The notes beneath the pieces were generated by a model. The model ran no database searches. It saw only the letters and a program-made list of their open reading frames with translations, and was not told the origin of the DNA. From positions 154,593 through 218,592 of the forward strand of contig RXJD01000010.1 of the NCBI GenBank assembly GCA_003987775.1: 64,000 nt of DNA, written 5' to 3'. This DNA comes from Mycobacterium sp. Its GTDB lineage: Bacteria; Actinomycetota; Actinomycetes; Mycobacteriales; Mycobacteriaceae. The position numbers and the translations under genes are program-made. Position 1 is the stretch's first letter; each line of letters begins with the position of its first letter. Of this stretch, positions 36,223 to 45,425 are shown one piece after another.

Positions 36223-38187
36223 TCAGGACTGACCGCTCAGACCGGTGCCCCCACCAAACCATTTGGCGCCGGCACCACCTTCGCCACCAGCACCACCGAC
36301 ACCGACGATGGCGCCTTTGCCGCCGCGGCCTCCCATGTTGGCATCCCAGTTGTTACCGGTGGCCCCGCCCGCCCCGCCGGCGGAACCGTCTGCGCCGGCC
36401 CCGCCGTTGGCAACCCCGGCGCCAAGGAACGCATTTATCGCGAGGGCGCCACCGCCGCCGCCGCCGCCGGTGCCGGCTCCGCCAATTCCGGGGTTGCCGC
36501 CCTGGCCGGTGCCGGGTGCGACACAGGAGGCCCAACCGCCCACACCGCCTGTGCCGCCGACACCCGCGGGGGAGGCGGCCCCGCCGCCGCCACCGCCGCC
36601 GCCGCCGATGGCGACACCGTTGTCCGTGACACCGCCGCCCCCGCCGCCGCCGCCTGCGCCCCCGAATCCGCCTGTGTTCCCAGACGCGGTGCCACCGGCG
36701 CCGCCGCCCCCGCCGTGGCCGCCTCCGGCGGCCAATCTGAAGCTCAAGCCGTCGACTTCAAAGGCGCCACCGCCCGTGCCGCCGACACCGCCCGTGCCGC
36801 CGGTGCCGCCGCCGCCACCGCCACCGGTGCCGCCGGTGCCGCCACCGCCGGCGCGGCCGCCTAACCCGCCGCCGCCACCGCCACCGCCGACGAGCACGTC
36901 GCCGGTGCCCGAAATACCCATGTTGAAGCCGCCGGTGCCTCCAGCGCCGCCGGTCCCGCCGCCGCCGCCGGTGCCGTTGATACCAGTGCCGCTGGAGTTG
37001 CCCCCGAAGCCACCGGCGCCGCCGACACCACCGTTGCCGCCGAAACCGCCGAAGCTGAACCCGCTGTGGGCGTTGCCCGCGCCACCCGTGCCGCCTGCAC
37101 CGCCGGCGCCGCCGGTACCGCCTAGGCCGCCGCTGCCCGGGTGCCCCAACAACATTCCGCCGGCGCCACCTGCTCCTCCTGCGCCGGCGGCACCGCCAGC
37201 CCCGCCGGTGCCACCATTGCCAGCCACGATGTGGGCTGCGTCTGGTGTCGCGCCCGCGCCACCTGTCCCGCCGGGTCCACCGGCGCCGCCTGTGCCGCCC
37301 GCCCCGCCGAATCCGCCCAGCAGCGCCTGGTTGGCGCCGCCGGCGCCACCTTGACCGCCGGCCCCGCCTACGAAACCCGTCCCGCCGTTCCCTTGTGCCA
37401 CGGTGCTGTCGACGCCCGCATGACCGCCCCCGCCGCTACCACCGGCCCCGCCGGTTCCACCCGCGCCGTTCAACGACAACAGCTGTATGTTTGCCCCGCC
37501 GACTCCACCGTTTCCGCCGGGCGCACCAGTCCCGCCAGTCCCGCCAGGCCCGCCCGCTCCTCCATTACCGCCTCCGATCCACCCATTGGCGCCCCCGGCC
37601 CCGCCGTTACCGCCGATCCCTCCCGACGAGCCGCCGATCCCGCCGGCCCCACCGTTACCGCCGTGGCCCCACAGGCCGGCCGCGCCGCCGGCCCCGCCGC
37701 TACCGCCGGCCCCGTTGCCAGTGCCTGGCTTGCCCGACCCACCGTTGCCGCCGTTGCCGATCAGCCACCCGCCGGCCCCGCCGGCTTGTCCGGTACCCGG
37801 CAGTCCGTTGGCGCCGTCACCGATCAGTGGGCGCCCGGTCAGCGTCAGGAAGGGTGCATTGATCGCGCCCATTACCGCGTCCTGCGCGGCCTGCAGCGGT
37901 GAAGCGGCGGCGGCCTCCGCGCTGGCATACGAGCCGGCACTTGTGGCCAGAGCCCGCACAAATTCGTCACTGAACGCGGTCGCCTGCGCCTTGAGCGCCT
38001 GGTACTCCTGGCCGTGGGCGGAAAACAGCGCCGCGACGGCCGCCGACACCTCGTCCCCGGCAGCGGCCAGCACCTGCGTTGTCGAGGTTGCCGCCACCGT
38101 ATGTGCGGCCCGAAGCGCCGACTCGATACGGGCCAAATCGGCTGCGGCCGTGGTCATCAACTCCGGCGCCACAATCACAAACGACAT
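36223..38187 (-). CDS. PE_PGRS family protein
   Basis: 654 residues. Residues 1-95 form the PE domain ([20 protein letters not shown]), ending in the ESX secretion signal YASAE (YxxxE). The linker has the conserved [11 protein letters not shown] near 120, then about 520 residues of Gly-Gly-Ala/Gly-Gly-Asn repeats that are predicted to bind calcium and form PGII sandwiches. The protein should be exported by ESX-5 to the cell surface. The ATG at 38187 has GAAGGAA 6 bases upstream. It is the nearest gene to the decayed tRNA copy. Confidence 0.95.
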   Translation of the reverse strand: MSFVIVAPELMTTAAADLARIESALRAAHTVAATSTTQVLAAAGDEVSAAVAALFSAHGQEYQALKAQATAFSDEFVRALATSAGSYASAEAAAASPLQAAQDAVMGAINAPFLTLTGRPLIGDGANGLPGTGQAGGAGGWLIGNGGNGGSGKPGTGNGAGGSGGAGGAAGLWGHGGNGGAGGIGGSSGGIGGNGGAGGANGWIGGGNGGAGGPGGTGGTGAPGGNGGVGGANIQLLSLNGAGGTGGAGGSGGGGHAGVDSTVAQGNGGTGFVGGAGGQGGAGGANQALLGGFGGAGGTGGAGGPGGTGGAGATPDAAHIVAGNGGTGGAGGAAGAGGAGGAGGMLLGHPGSGGLGGTGGAGGAGGTGGAGNAHSGFSFGGFGGNGGVGGAGGFGGNSSGTGINGTGGGGGTGGAGGTGGFNMGISGTGDVLVGGGGGGGGLGGRAGGGGTGGTGGGGGGGTGGTGGVGGTGGGAFEVDGLSFRLAAGGGHGGGGGAGGTASGNTGGFGGAGGGGGGGGVTDNGVAIGGGGGGGGGAASPAGVGGTGGVGGWASCVAPGTGQGGNPGIGGAGTGGGGGGGALAINAFLGAGVANGGAGADGSAGGAGGATGNNWDANMGGRGGKGAIVGVGGAGGEGGAGAKWFGGGTGLSGQS

Positions 38188-38346
38188 GTCGGTTCCTTCG
38201 GCTCGGTGACATCTGTGCCCGAACGTCGCCAGCCATCGGCTCGCATCAGAGGTTGTCCGCGGTCCGCGGTCATGGTGTCTTCCTCCGTGTGGCTCGGCGG
38301 CAACAGCACGACCCAAGCGTTGCCCTATCCGACGGAGGTGTCTTAG

Positions 38347-38358
38347 GTAGTCCACTAC
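38347..38358. promoter_or_regulatory. GTAGT-N2-ACTAC palindrome upstream of PE_PGRS gene
   Basis: GTAGTCCACTAC, perfect 5-base arms, 160 bases upstream of the PE_PGRS start. The same palindrome with another centre lies between the divergent PE_PGRS genes at 53720-53731. Confidence 0.5.
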
Positions 38359-38556
38359 TTCAATCGCCGCACTGAACGGATCCACGCGTAATTTGACAGC
38401 CCCGCGAACGTTGGGCGCGGTGGCAGCCCGGCGGCAGACACTTCTGGGTATGAGCGTCATCGTGGGCACGGTCGTCGGCGGCAGCAAGATGAAGTTCAAC
38501 GTGATCAATGACACCGTTAAGGTCGCTCGGTGGTCGGCGGCTCCGAAAGCGACCTG

Positions 38557-38608
38557 TAATCCGTGAAAAGCGGCTCTGAGCCCCGCCCGCCCCGCCTCAG
38601 ACGTGCAC
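38557..38608 (+). repeat. Decayed copy of the tRNA 3' half, att-like
   Basis: TAATCCGT (38557-38564) and GAGCCCCGCCCGCCC (38578-38592) are identical to 33602-33609 and 33623-33637 of the CAT tRNA, at the same distance from each other within one base. Similarity continues past the tRNA end (CTCAGACGTG against TTCAGAGGTG). The middle part, including the T-loop, has decayed, so it is no functional tRNA. Confidence 0.7.
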
Positions 38609-38617
38609 ATTCAAAAC

Positions 38618-38920
38618 TTAGATTTGGGACTCATCGGTTATCCATCGTTCAGGTGGATCCGCTGACCTGTGCCCAGGCGTCCCGTACGGCGCGTAGGGCG
38701 TCCCTCGCCGTGACCTGGAGGCGGGTTTGTCAATGTCTTCGCTCAGCCGCCCGTGCGGCAGGTGGGTGCGTGCCAATGCTGTGCCACCGATGAAGTGGAT
38801 GCTGTCGCCGAAGTCCCGGGCCAGGAACGCCAAGAGGTGAGAGATGAGGTGATCACGTTCGACCTGTTCAGCTGCGACACCGAATTGTTCTGCGACGGAG
38901 GCCTTTTCGTCGCTGTTCAC
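38618..38920 (-). pseudogene. Truncated AbiEii-type nucleotidyltransferase toxin
   Basis: The first 63 or so residues are the start of an AbiEii/MenT toxin: DHLISHLLAFLARDF, then FIGGTALARTHLPHGRLSEDID with the GG-T/S nucleotidyltransferase motif and the SEDID metal ligands. Family members have roughly 200-300 residues, but this frame stops after 100 with a non-family tail. One frame over, the DNA codes TRLQVTARDALRAVRDAWAQ and a stop at 38649, which looks like a natural toxin C-terminus. An internal deletion with frameshift is the simplest reading. The GTG start overlaps the antitoxin stop. The broken end is 10 bases from the decayed tRNA copy. Confidence 0.75.
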
Positions 38921-39558
38921 TGATGGGTCCAGCCCCTGGCGCGCTTCAGTGATGCGCCACGTCGCTGTTCGATCGCCAATGCCTTCAGGCGGTCCTCATC
39001 GCTGCGCTCGTACAGCGCCGCGACGGCGGCCGGAACATCGATTTCGGCGTCGCCGAGTTCAGGGCGGTGGGCAAGATCCAGGATTGTCTGCTCGGGTGTG
39101 GTAACCAGGGTCGATCCGAGTTCGGTCTCGTAGCGTTCGGCGTCCAATCGTTGGGTGTCCCGCTTGACGAAGCGGACAACCGCAGTGCGGTCAGACAACA
39201 CGATGGGGCGATGCTGGGCTGGGACGGCGACGGTCGCTGTGGCCAGTGCGCGTGGAATCACTCCGTAAAGCCGTGCGGCGCTGACGCCCATGACGACTAT
39301 GTCGTCCGGGCCGTAGATCGCCGAAGCGATACCTGCCGCAGCGGTTTCCAGGCCCGGCATCCAGCTGCGTCCCACCAGTTCCCGCGGCACGACGACGTAG
39401 TAGCCGTCGGTGAGACGGTGCAGGAGTCCGCGTTCGCGCAGACGGGCCACCTCAGCAGCGGGGTACGCGTAGGTGTGTTTCGCCTGCGCGGGGCGGAACG
39501 TGCCGAGTGGATGCGCGGCCAGGCGAGTGGGGACCGCTGTGCTGTGCTTTCGCGCCAT
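38917..39558 (-). CDS. AbiEi-type antitoxin (type IV toxin-antitoxin)
   Basis: 213 residues, apparently intact. The N-terminal winged helix (YAYPAAEVARLRERGLLHRLTDGYYVVVP, about 31-60) is the AbiEi DNA-binding part; the following domain has SAARLYGVIPRALATATVAVP and TTPEQTILDLAHRPELG, recurrent in this family. AbiEi represses its own promoter and neutralises AbiEii. The ATG at 39558 has AAAGGAG 6 bases upstream. Because the toxin gene is broken, this is an orphan antitoxin that might still protect against related toxins elsewhere in the genome. Confidence 0.8.
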   Translation of the reverse strand: MARKHSTAVPTRLAAHPLGTFRPAQAKHTYAYPAAEVARLRERGLLHRLTDGYYVVVPRELVGRSWMPGLETAAAGIASAIYGPDDIVVMGVSAARLYGVIPRALATATVAVPAQHRPIVLSDRTAVVRFVKRDTQRLDAERYETELGSTLVTTPEQTILDLAHRPELGDAEIDVPAAVAALYERSDEDRLKALAIEQRRGASLKRARGWTHQ

Positions 39559-39582
39559 GATCGCTCCTTTACTACGCAAACC

Positions 39583-39599
39583 ATAGGCTAAAAACCTAT
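39583..39599. promoter_or_regulatory. Inverted repeat upstream of abiEi
   Basis: ATAGG and CCTAT arms separated by CTAAAAA, 25 bases before the antitoxin start. AbiEi proteins autoregulate through inverted repeats at this place, so it is a candidate operator. Confidence 0.45.
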
Positions 39600-39650
39600 T
39601 AAATGCATACTGGAAGCTCCGCGCCGCGACGTCGGCGGTGGTGATCGACG

Positions 39651-39941
39651 GACTACGTCACGGAACCGCGCACCGGCGATCTCGAGCTCAAGATCGGCCT
39701 GCACGCCGGCCCGTGCATCGCGGTGGACCTGAACGAGCGCCTCGACTATTTCGGCCAGACAGTGAACATTGCGGCCCGCGTCCAGGCGATCGCGGACTCG
39801 CGCCAGATCGTCTGCACCGACCATGTGCGTGAGGCGCCGGGTGCGGCCGAGGTGATAACCGAACTGAACCCGGTAGGCGCGCGCGAGAGGGCGGCTCTCA
39901 AAGGGGTCGACGGTCACGTTGGTGTCTGGCGCTATCGGTAG
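39651..39941 (+). pseudogene. C-terminal remnant of a class III adenylate/guanylate cyclase
   Basis: About 96 codons in frame with the stop at 39941, including LELKIGLHAGPC, LDYFGQTVNIAARVQAIADSRQIVCTD and a typical cyclase tail LKGVDGHVGVWRYR. The transition-state Asn and Arg (VNIAAR) are present but the N-terminal metal-binding half is absent. There is no start codon with RBS, and the frame runs into unrelated sequence upstream near 39650. This is a decayed gene end. Confidence 0.75.
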
Positions 39942-40057
39942 GTCGGCACCGTGCCGCGCGGCGCGGGTCTCGAACTATCGTGCGCCACTGGGCATTTCAT
40001 TACCCGACCAGCACCCCTGAACGTCGTGGCCCTGGCTATCCCCGCAAAACCTCAGGA

Positions 40058-41374
40058 CTACGCGGGCTTGCGGGCCGAGTTATCCGTGCTGGCCGTTGGG
40101 ACCGGCTCGTCGCCGTCTGTCCGGGCCACCCCCGCGGCGAGGTGCTTCAGCAGCTCGGCCTGGATCAGCCGACGTCCGGGCGCGAGCCGGTGCGAGAGCC
40201 CGTTCAGCAGGATCAGCGTGCGCCCGACGAGCGCGAAGTCCTCCGGGATCTTGCGCAGGCTCGTCTCGCCCAGTATCTCGAAGAAGCCGGCCTCGGTGTC
40301 GCTGTCGCCGATCATCATCAGCATCAGCGTGCGCAGGTTGTCGGGTTTCATCGACGCGACGTCGAAGCCAAGCTGCTCGGCCGCAGCCAACGCGGATCGC
40401 GAGTCGCCGATCATCGCAGAGACCATCATCGTCGCGACGAGCCGCGCGAATCCCGGCGGCAGCTCCTTGGCCAAGCCGAAATCGAGAAGGCCGATCCGGG
40501 CGTCGGGCAGGATCAGCAGGTTCCCGGGGTGCGGATCGCCGTGGAAGAAGCCTTGTTCGAAGATCATGGTGCCGTAGAGCGCGCCGATCTTGCGCGCGAT
40601 CTCCGCGAGCTTGTGGCCCGCTGCGACAAGCTCTTTCGTACGCGCGACCTGAATGCCTTCGAGATACTCGAGCACGATCACGTTGTCGCCGCACAGCTCT
40701 GGATGGACGCGGGGGACGACCACGAAGGGGACGTCAGTGAGGTTCTTCGCGAGCCGCTCGGTCGAGCGCACCTCGCGCCGGAAGTCGAGCTCAAACTCGA
40801 TGAAGCGCGTCGTCTCGGTGACGAGCGCTCGCAGGTCGATGCGCCGCTGGACGAGCATGACGATCCTCACGACGCGGCGCAGCATGCCGAGGTCGAGCGG
40901 AATGATCTTCGGGATCTCGGGATAGCGGATCTTGAGGACGACCTGGCTGCCGTCGCGCAGCGTCGCGCGGTGCACCTGCGCCAACGAAGCGGCGGCGAGG
41001 GCCCGGCGGTCGATCGTCGCGAAGACCTCATCAAGAGGGCGGCCGAGGTCGCGCTCGACGAGCGGCCGCAGCGTCTCGAAGGGGCGCGGCGGCACTGCGT
41101 CGTGAAACTGGCTCAGTTCCTCGATGAAGGGCGCCGGGAAGAAGTCGGCCCGTGCGCCCTGGATCTGGGCGGCCTTGGTGAAGGCTCCGGCCAGCGAGAG
41201 CGCGACGCGCTTGATCTCGCGGGCCGCTGCGCCGTGCGCGCGCTGCCAGTCGGCGTCGTTCGTAGGCCACAGCGCGCTTCGATCGCGCGCCAGGAGCGCC
41301 AGGTAGCGGGGCAGGACGCGCACGACCGCAAGCGCCACGCGCAGGACTCGGACGATTCGGAAGTGCCGGATCAC
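40058..41374 (-). CDS. ABC1/AarF/UbiB-family atypical kinase
   Basis: 438 residues. The family motifs are KAAQIQGARADFFP (about 67-80, in place of KxGQ), AAASLAQVHRATLRDG (A-rich nucleotide loop), KIRYPEI (lysine), EFELDFRREVRSTERL, and the metal-binding HGDPHPGN and LDFGLAKELPPG. Such proteins bind ATP and support quinone or lipid metabolism; the true substrate is unknown. It is next to, and divergent from, a cytochrome P450 gene. The use of GC-ending Ser/Arg runs (many GCG/CGC) and the lack of synteny suggest both came together from another actinobacterial lineage. Confidence 0.85.
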   Translation of the reverse strand: MIRHFRIVRVLRVALAVVRVLPRYLALLARDRSALWPTNDADWQRAHGAAAREIKRVALSLAGAFTKAAQIQGARADFFPAPFIEELSQFHDAVPPRPFETLRPLVERDLGRPLDEVFATIDRRALAAASLAQVHRATLRDGSQVVLKIRYPEIPKIIPLDLGMLRRVVRIVMLVQRRIDLRALVTETTRFIEFELDFRREVRSTERLAKNLTDVPFVVVPRVHPELCGDNVIVLEYLEGIQVARTKELVAAGHKLAEIARKIGALYGTMIFEQGFFHGDPHPGNLLILPDARIGLLDFGLAKELPPGFARLVATMMVSAMIGDSRSALAAAEQLGFDVASMKPDNLRTLMLMMIGDSDTEAGFFEILGETSLRKIPEDFALVGRTLILLNGLSHRLAPGRRLIQAELLKHLAAGVARTDGDEPVPTASTDNSARKPA

Positions 41375-41512
41375 GAAGCCGCAGCGCGCCTTTGCTATCG
41401 ATGTACCGATAGGAGAGGCGCTACGCGCGCGCTTGGGGCGATCGTGAACACGGTGTTATTGTGGCCGGTTAGTTGGTCATTCTCAACACGTGCTCGCCCA
41501 GAGGACCCCGCC

Positions 41513-42808
41513 ATGACGTCTCGTGTCTGGCAGCGCTCGGCGCCTTCTCGCGACCGGTCGTCACCCCCTCCTTCTCCTGACGGCTCCGCTGACTTCGACC
41601 TGTTCCTGCCGCTGCGTAGCGCCGGCTCGCTCGAGAACCCCTACCCGGTTTACTCCCTGATCCGCACCGTACGGCCCGTGCTCGAGGTGCCGGTCCCGAA
41701 CTACGCCGGCCCCGGCGTGTGGATGCTGACGCGCTACCGCGACGTCCACTCGGTGTTGCGCGACCCGCGTTTCTCGGTCGAGCGCCTGCGCGCGCCCCTC
41801 GTGCGCGACAACCTCGACCGGATGCCGGAGTTTCTGCGCCGGAGCGCCACGGGCATGCGCTCGATGCTGGTCATGGACCCGCCAGACCACACGCGCGTCC
41901 GCAAGCTCGTCAACAATGCCTTCACGCCCAAGCGCGTCGCCGCGCTGCGCGGTCACATCGAGGCGATCGTCGGCGAACTCGCCGACGAGGCGCAGGCGAA
42001 AGGCACCTTCGACCTGATTCACGACGTCGCCGAGCCGCTCCCGGCCATCGTGATCGCTGAGCTGCTCGGCGTCCCGGCGGAGGACCACCGTCAGTTCCGT
42101 CAGTGGTCGAGCGCGATGATCAACGGCTTCGGATCACCCAGCGCCGAGGCACGCGCGACCAGCGCGGAGGCGGCGCGCCAGGTCTTCGACTACCTCGCCG
42201 ATATCATCGCTGCCCGCCGCCGCGCCCCGCGCGAGGACCTGATCAGCGCGATGATCGCGGCCCAGGAGGAGCGCGACGCGCTCACCGATGCAGAGCTGCT
42301 CGCGACCGGCAACCTGCTGCTGCTCGCCGGCCATGAGACAACAACGAACTTGATCGGCAACGGCACGCTCGCCCTGTTGCGCGAGCCCGATCAGTGGAAG
42401 CGGCTGTGCGAGGAGCCCGCGCTGCTCCCGACCGCAATCGAAGAGCTGCTCCGCTACGACGGGCCCGTGCAGGCGACGGTGCGCGTCGCGCTTGAAGACG
42501 TCGAGATCGACGACCAGGTCATCCCGGAGGGCTCGCTCGTGCTGGTGAACATCGGCTCGGCAAACCACGACCCCGACACGTTCAAGGACCCAGACCAGCT
42601 CGACCTCGCGCGCGCCCCAAACCCACACCTCGCGTTCGGGTTCGGCACGCACTTCTGCCTCGGTGCCCCGCTCGCGCGGCTCGAGGCGCGGCTCGCCTTC
42701 GACGCACTGACGAAGCGGTTCCCGGGGCTCTCGCTCGTGGATGACCTGCCGGTGTACCGGACGAATCCGGTACTGCGCGGGCTCACGCGCCTCAAGGTGG
42801 CGGCGTAG
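41513..42808 (+). CDS. Cytochrome P450
   Basis: 431 residues. The I-helix oxygen-binding motif is LLLLAGHETTTN, the K-helix ExxR is EELLRYDGP, and the haem loop is FGFGTHFCLGAPLARLEARLAF with the thiolate Cys near residue 382. It resembles bacterial class I P450s of the CYP107-like type and needs ferredoxin, but no redox partner is adjacent. The ATG at 41513 has GAGGA 8 bases upstream; the frame is open much further left, opposite the kinase, but without protein-like sequence. The substrate is unknown. Confidence 0.92.
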   Translation: MTSRVWQRSAPSRDRSSPPPSPDGSADFDLFLPLRSAGSLENPYPVYSLIRTVRPVLEVPVPNYAGPGVWMLTRYRDVHSVLRDPRFSVERLRAPLVRDNLDRMPEFLRRSATGMRSMLVMDPPDHTRVRKLVNNAFTPKRVAALRGHIEAIVGELADEAQAKGTFDLIHDVAEPLPAIVIAELLGVPAEDHRQFRQWSSAMINGFGSPSAEARATSAEAARQVFDYLADIIAARRRAPREDLISAMIAAQEERDALTDAELLATGNLLLLAGHETTTNLIGNGTLALLREPDQWKRLCEEPALLPTAIEELLRYDGPVQATVRVALEDVEIDDQVIPEGSLVLVNIGSANHDPDTFKDPDQLDLARAPNPHLAFGFGTHFCLGAPLARLEARLAFDALTKRFPGLSLVDDLPVYRTNPVLRGLTRLKVAA

Positions 42809-42901
42809 GCGCAACGCATTACAGCCCCCGCTCAAATCAGGTATGGCGCTGGCTGACGGTGACATCCGGGATCAGTGGCGTGGCGAGTAGCGTCAGCTCT
42901 C

Positions 42902-43906
42902 GTGGAGATCTCCTGCGCGTTTGCGACGTCGTCGACCACTCCCCAACACGTCCAGCTGGCTGAAGAGCTGGGCTACACACGTGCATGGCTCTACGACTCG
43001 CCGGCGCTCTACCCTGACGTGTGGATGGTGCTGAGCCGGTGCGCCGAGCGCACGACTCGCATCGGCCTCGGTCCCGGGGTGCTTGTCCCCAGCCTGCGAC
43101 ATCCGATGGTCAATGCTGCCGCGATCGCCGAGCTCGCGGATCAGGCACCCAATCGTGTGGCCGTCGCGATCGGCTCGGGGTTCACGGGGCGCTTCACGCT
43201 GGGGCAGCGACCGATGCCGTGGCGGCGCGTCGCCGAGTACGTCCGCTGTCTCAAGGCGCTACTGGCAGGCGATCCGGCCGAGTGGGACGGTGCCACGATC
43301 CAAATGCTGCAGCTTCCCGGCTTCGGCGCGCCGCGGCCGCTGGCTGTGCCCATTCTGATCGGTGCGGACGGTCCCAAAGGGTTGGCGGTGGCGGCCGAGC
43401 TGGGCGACGGCGTCTTTTCCGCGGCCGTCCCTCAGCCGGACGCCGTGAAGGCGGCCGACTGGCGCGCGTTGCTGGCGTTCGGCACCGTCCTAGACGACGG
43501 TGAGGAGTTGACGTCGCCGCGGGTGGTCGCTGCCGCCGGCCCGGCCGCTGTGGTGCTCTACCACGCGATGTACGAACGGGGCGGCGCAGCGGCCGTCGAC
43601 TCGTTGCCTGGTGGACGTGGCTGGCGCGCAGCGATTGAGGCTGTGCCCCAACACGAACGGCATCTCGCGATCCACGCCGGTCATCTCGTCGAGGCGAACC
43701 CTCGGGACGCACCTCACGTCGCGGAGCTGGTCCCGATGGCGAGCTCGATGGCTTTGACGGCGACCCGTGACGAGATGCCGGGCAAGATCGCCGCGTTGGG
43801 TGCTTCGGGCGTCACCGAAGTGGCGTATCAGCCGGCGGGTCCGGATATCGAGCGTGAACTACGTGCGTTTGCCGCCGCTGCCGGCCTGACCGGCGTCGGC
43901 AACTAG
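42902..43906 (+). CDS. LLM-class F420-dependent oxidoreductase
   Basis: 334 residues with the luciferase-like TIM barrel: VEISCAFATSSTTPQHVQLAEELGYTRAWLYDSPALYPDVW at the N-terminus, then TRIGLGPGVLVPSLRHPMVNAAAIAELADQAPNRVAVAIGSG, typical for F420-dependent flavin-like hydride transfer enzymes. I prefer the GTG at 42902 because family members begin with EISCAFATS, but neither it nor the GTG at 42875 has a clear RBS. It lies between the P450 and a phosphotransferase gene, all rightward, so an operon is possible though spacers exceed 90 bases. Confidence 0.85.
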   Translation: MEISCAFATSSTTPQHVQLAEELGYTRAWLYDSPALYPDVWMVLSRCAERTTRIGLGPGVLVPSLRHPMVNAAAIAELADQAPNRVAVAIGSGFTGRFTLGQRPMPWRRVAEYVRCLKALLAGDPAEWDGATIQMLQLPGFGAPRPLAVPILIGADGPKGLAVAAELGDGVFSAAVPQPDAVKAADWRALLAFGTVLDDGEELTSPRVVAAAGPAAVVLYHAMYERGGAAAVDSLPGGRGWRAAIEAVPQHERHLAIHAGHLVEANPRDAPHVAELVPMASSMALTATRDEMPGKIAALGASGVTEVAYQPAGPDIERELRAFAAAAGLTGVGN

Positions 43907-44052
43907 CGGCAGCGCCAATCACGCACTGCCACAACGTAGTTGCGGGCCGCCGTGTCGAATGCGGCCGGCCGCCGATGTAGTCGTGCGATCGAACCGGCGG
44001 CACATTGACACGACTCCGTAGGGAGCCGCCTTCCACACGTAATGTGGCACCG

Positions 44053-45123
44053 ATGGACGGTGTTGCAGAACTGGTACCGGTGCTACCGGCGCACCGCTTT
44101 GATGAAGGCGCCCTCGCACGGCACCTGCGCGGCCAACTGCCGGGCTTCGACGGTCCATTGAGCGTTCGCCAGTTCCAAGGCGGACAGAGCAACCCGACCT
44201 TTCACCTGCACACCGCCGAGGGTGAGTACGTCCTTCGCAAGAAGCCCCCGGGCACGTTGTTGCCGCGGGCGCATGACGTGCAACGCGAACACCGCGTGAT
44301 GTCGGCGTTGCGCGACACCGATGTGCCGGTACCCCGCATGCGCGTGCTGTGCAACGACGAATCCGTCATTGGCACAGCTTTTTTCATCATGGATTACGTC
44401 CCCGGGCGCATCTTTCACGACCCGGCGCTACCCAACAGCAGTCCGGCACAGCGTGCGGCGATCTACGATGACCTCGCTCGGGTGCTCGCCGCGCTGCATG
44501 GTGTGGACTGGCGTGCAGCAGGACTGGAGGGGTTCGGCCGGCCGGAGGGGTACTTGCAGCGTCAGGTGGCGCTGTGGACGAGGCAGTGGCAGGGCGCGCG
44601 CGTGGAAGACATGCCGGAGATGGACATGCTGGCGCAATGGCTGCCAGAACACCTGCCATCGGACAATGAGCCGTCGTGCATCGCGCACGGCGACTACCGC
44701 TTGGGTAATGTCCTGATCCATCCGAGCGAGCCCCGGATTGTTGCGGTCTTGGACTGGGAACTGGCAACCATCGGCCATCCGTTGGCCGACCTCGGCTATA
44801 CCTGTCTGACTTACCATCTTTCGCCGGAATTCAGCGGCACCAAAGGCGTGGCGGGACAGGACCTCACGGGCACCGGCATACCCGATGAGCAAGCCTTCGT
44901 GGCGAGCTACTGTCGGCACGCGGACCGGGAGCCACCCCGGTCGCTCGACGCCTTCATCGTGTTCTCCATGTTCCGCCTCGCCTCCATCACCGCTGGCGTG
45001 TGGCGGCGCGGGCTCGATGGCAATGCGGCCGACTCCCGGGCCGGCACATCAGAGGTTCGGGACCGCTACCGCGCCCTGGCGCGGATGGCGTGGGCTTTGG
45101 CGCAACGACTTTCGGATGGGTGA
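44053..45123 (+). CDS. Phosphotransferase family protein (APH-like, ACAD10/11 N-domain type)
   Basis: 356 residues with a protein-kinase-like aminoglycoside phosphotransferase fold: substrate entry FQGGQSNPTFHLHTAEGEYVLRKKPPG (about 41-67, with the ATP-binding Lys), catalytic HGDYRLGNVLIH and metal-binding VLDWELATIGHPLADLGY. The sequence is of the group fused or linked to acyl-CoA dehydrogenases, which phosphorylate hydroxyacyl-CoAs in 4-hydroxy acid breakdown, rather than antibiotics. The ATG at 44053 lacks a good RBS. Antibiotic resistance should not be inferred. Confidence 0.85.
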   Translation: MDGVAELVPVLPAHRFDEGALARHLRGQLPGFDGPLSVRQFQGGQSNPTFHLHTAEGEYVLRKKPPGTLLPRAHDVQREHRVMSALRDTDVPVPRMRVLCNDESVIGTAFFIMDYVPGRIFHDPALPNSSPAQRAAIYDDLARVLAALHGVDWRAAGLEGFGRPEGYLQRQVALWTRQWQGARVEDMPEMDMLAQWLPEHLPSDNEPSCIAHGDYRLGNVLIHPSEPRIVAVLDWELATIGHPLADLGYTCLTYHLSPEFSGTKGVAGQDLTGTGIPDEQAFVASYCRHADREPPRSLDAFIVFSMFRLASITAGVWRRGLDGNAADSRAGTSEVRDRYRALARMAWALAQRLSDG

Positions 45124-45425
45124 GGCGGCCCGACTTGCCATTTCTCCGTTCGGCAGCCTTGTTCGGCCAATGCGCGGCAAGGAAGGCTGCGCGAGGGGTT
45201 GAAGGAGCAAGATTCATTTGGCTCAAATTTATTGCAGTACAAGTGATTTAACAGTGACGAACGTGCATTCACAGCTCGAGCACCGCATAATACGGACACT
45301 GTGAGCGATGGATAGCCGATCTGCGGTAGGTGCTGCGAAGTTGCGTACTTTTCTTGGATGGGTGGCGCGCACGAGTGTCCGACTGCCGAGCACAGGAGGT
45401 CGCCCAACCGACGAGCACATTGACA
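45124..45425. other. Comparatively AT-rich spacer
   Basis: About 300 bases, noticeably richer in A+T than the surroundings around 45205-45260 and 45285-45355. No RBS-supported frame. It separates the phosphotransferase from a decayed gene and may be a transfer junction. Confidence 0.35.

Larger units (their letters stand above)
38188..38617. other. PE_PGRS promoter region and island junction
   Basis: 430 bases containing a 12-bp palindrome (38347-38358) and the decayed tRNA segment (38557-38608). A 38-residue open frame starting at 38451 has no RBS and no recognisable sequence, so I do not call it. Confidence 0.4.

Noticed and set aside
38451-38567. 38-residue plus-strand frame in the island junction
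   Set aside because: No RBS, no recognisable motif, and it overlaps the decayed tRNA segment.
39980-41512. Long plus-strand open frame running into the P450
   Set aside because: It is the complement of the UbiB-like kinase gene; the P450 family sequence begins near 41513, where an RBS and ATG are found.
44053-45123. Aminoglycoside resistance gene
   Set aside because: The protein belongs to the acyl-CoA-linked phosphotransferase group; fold similarity alone does not support resistance.
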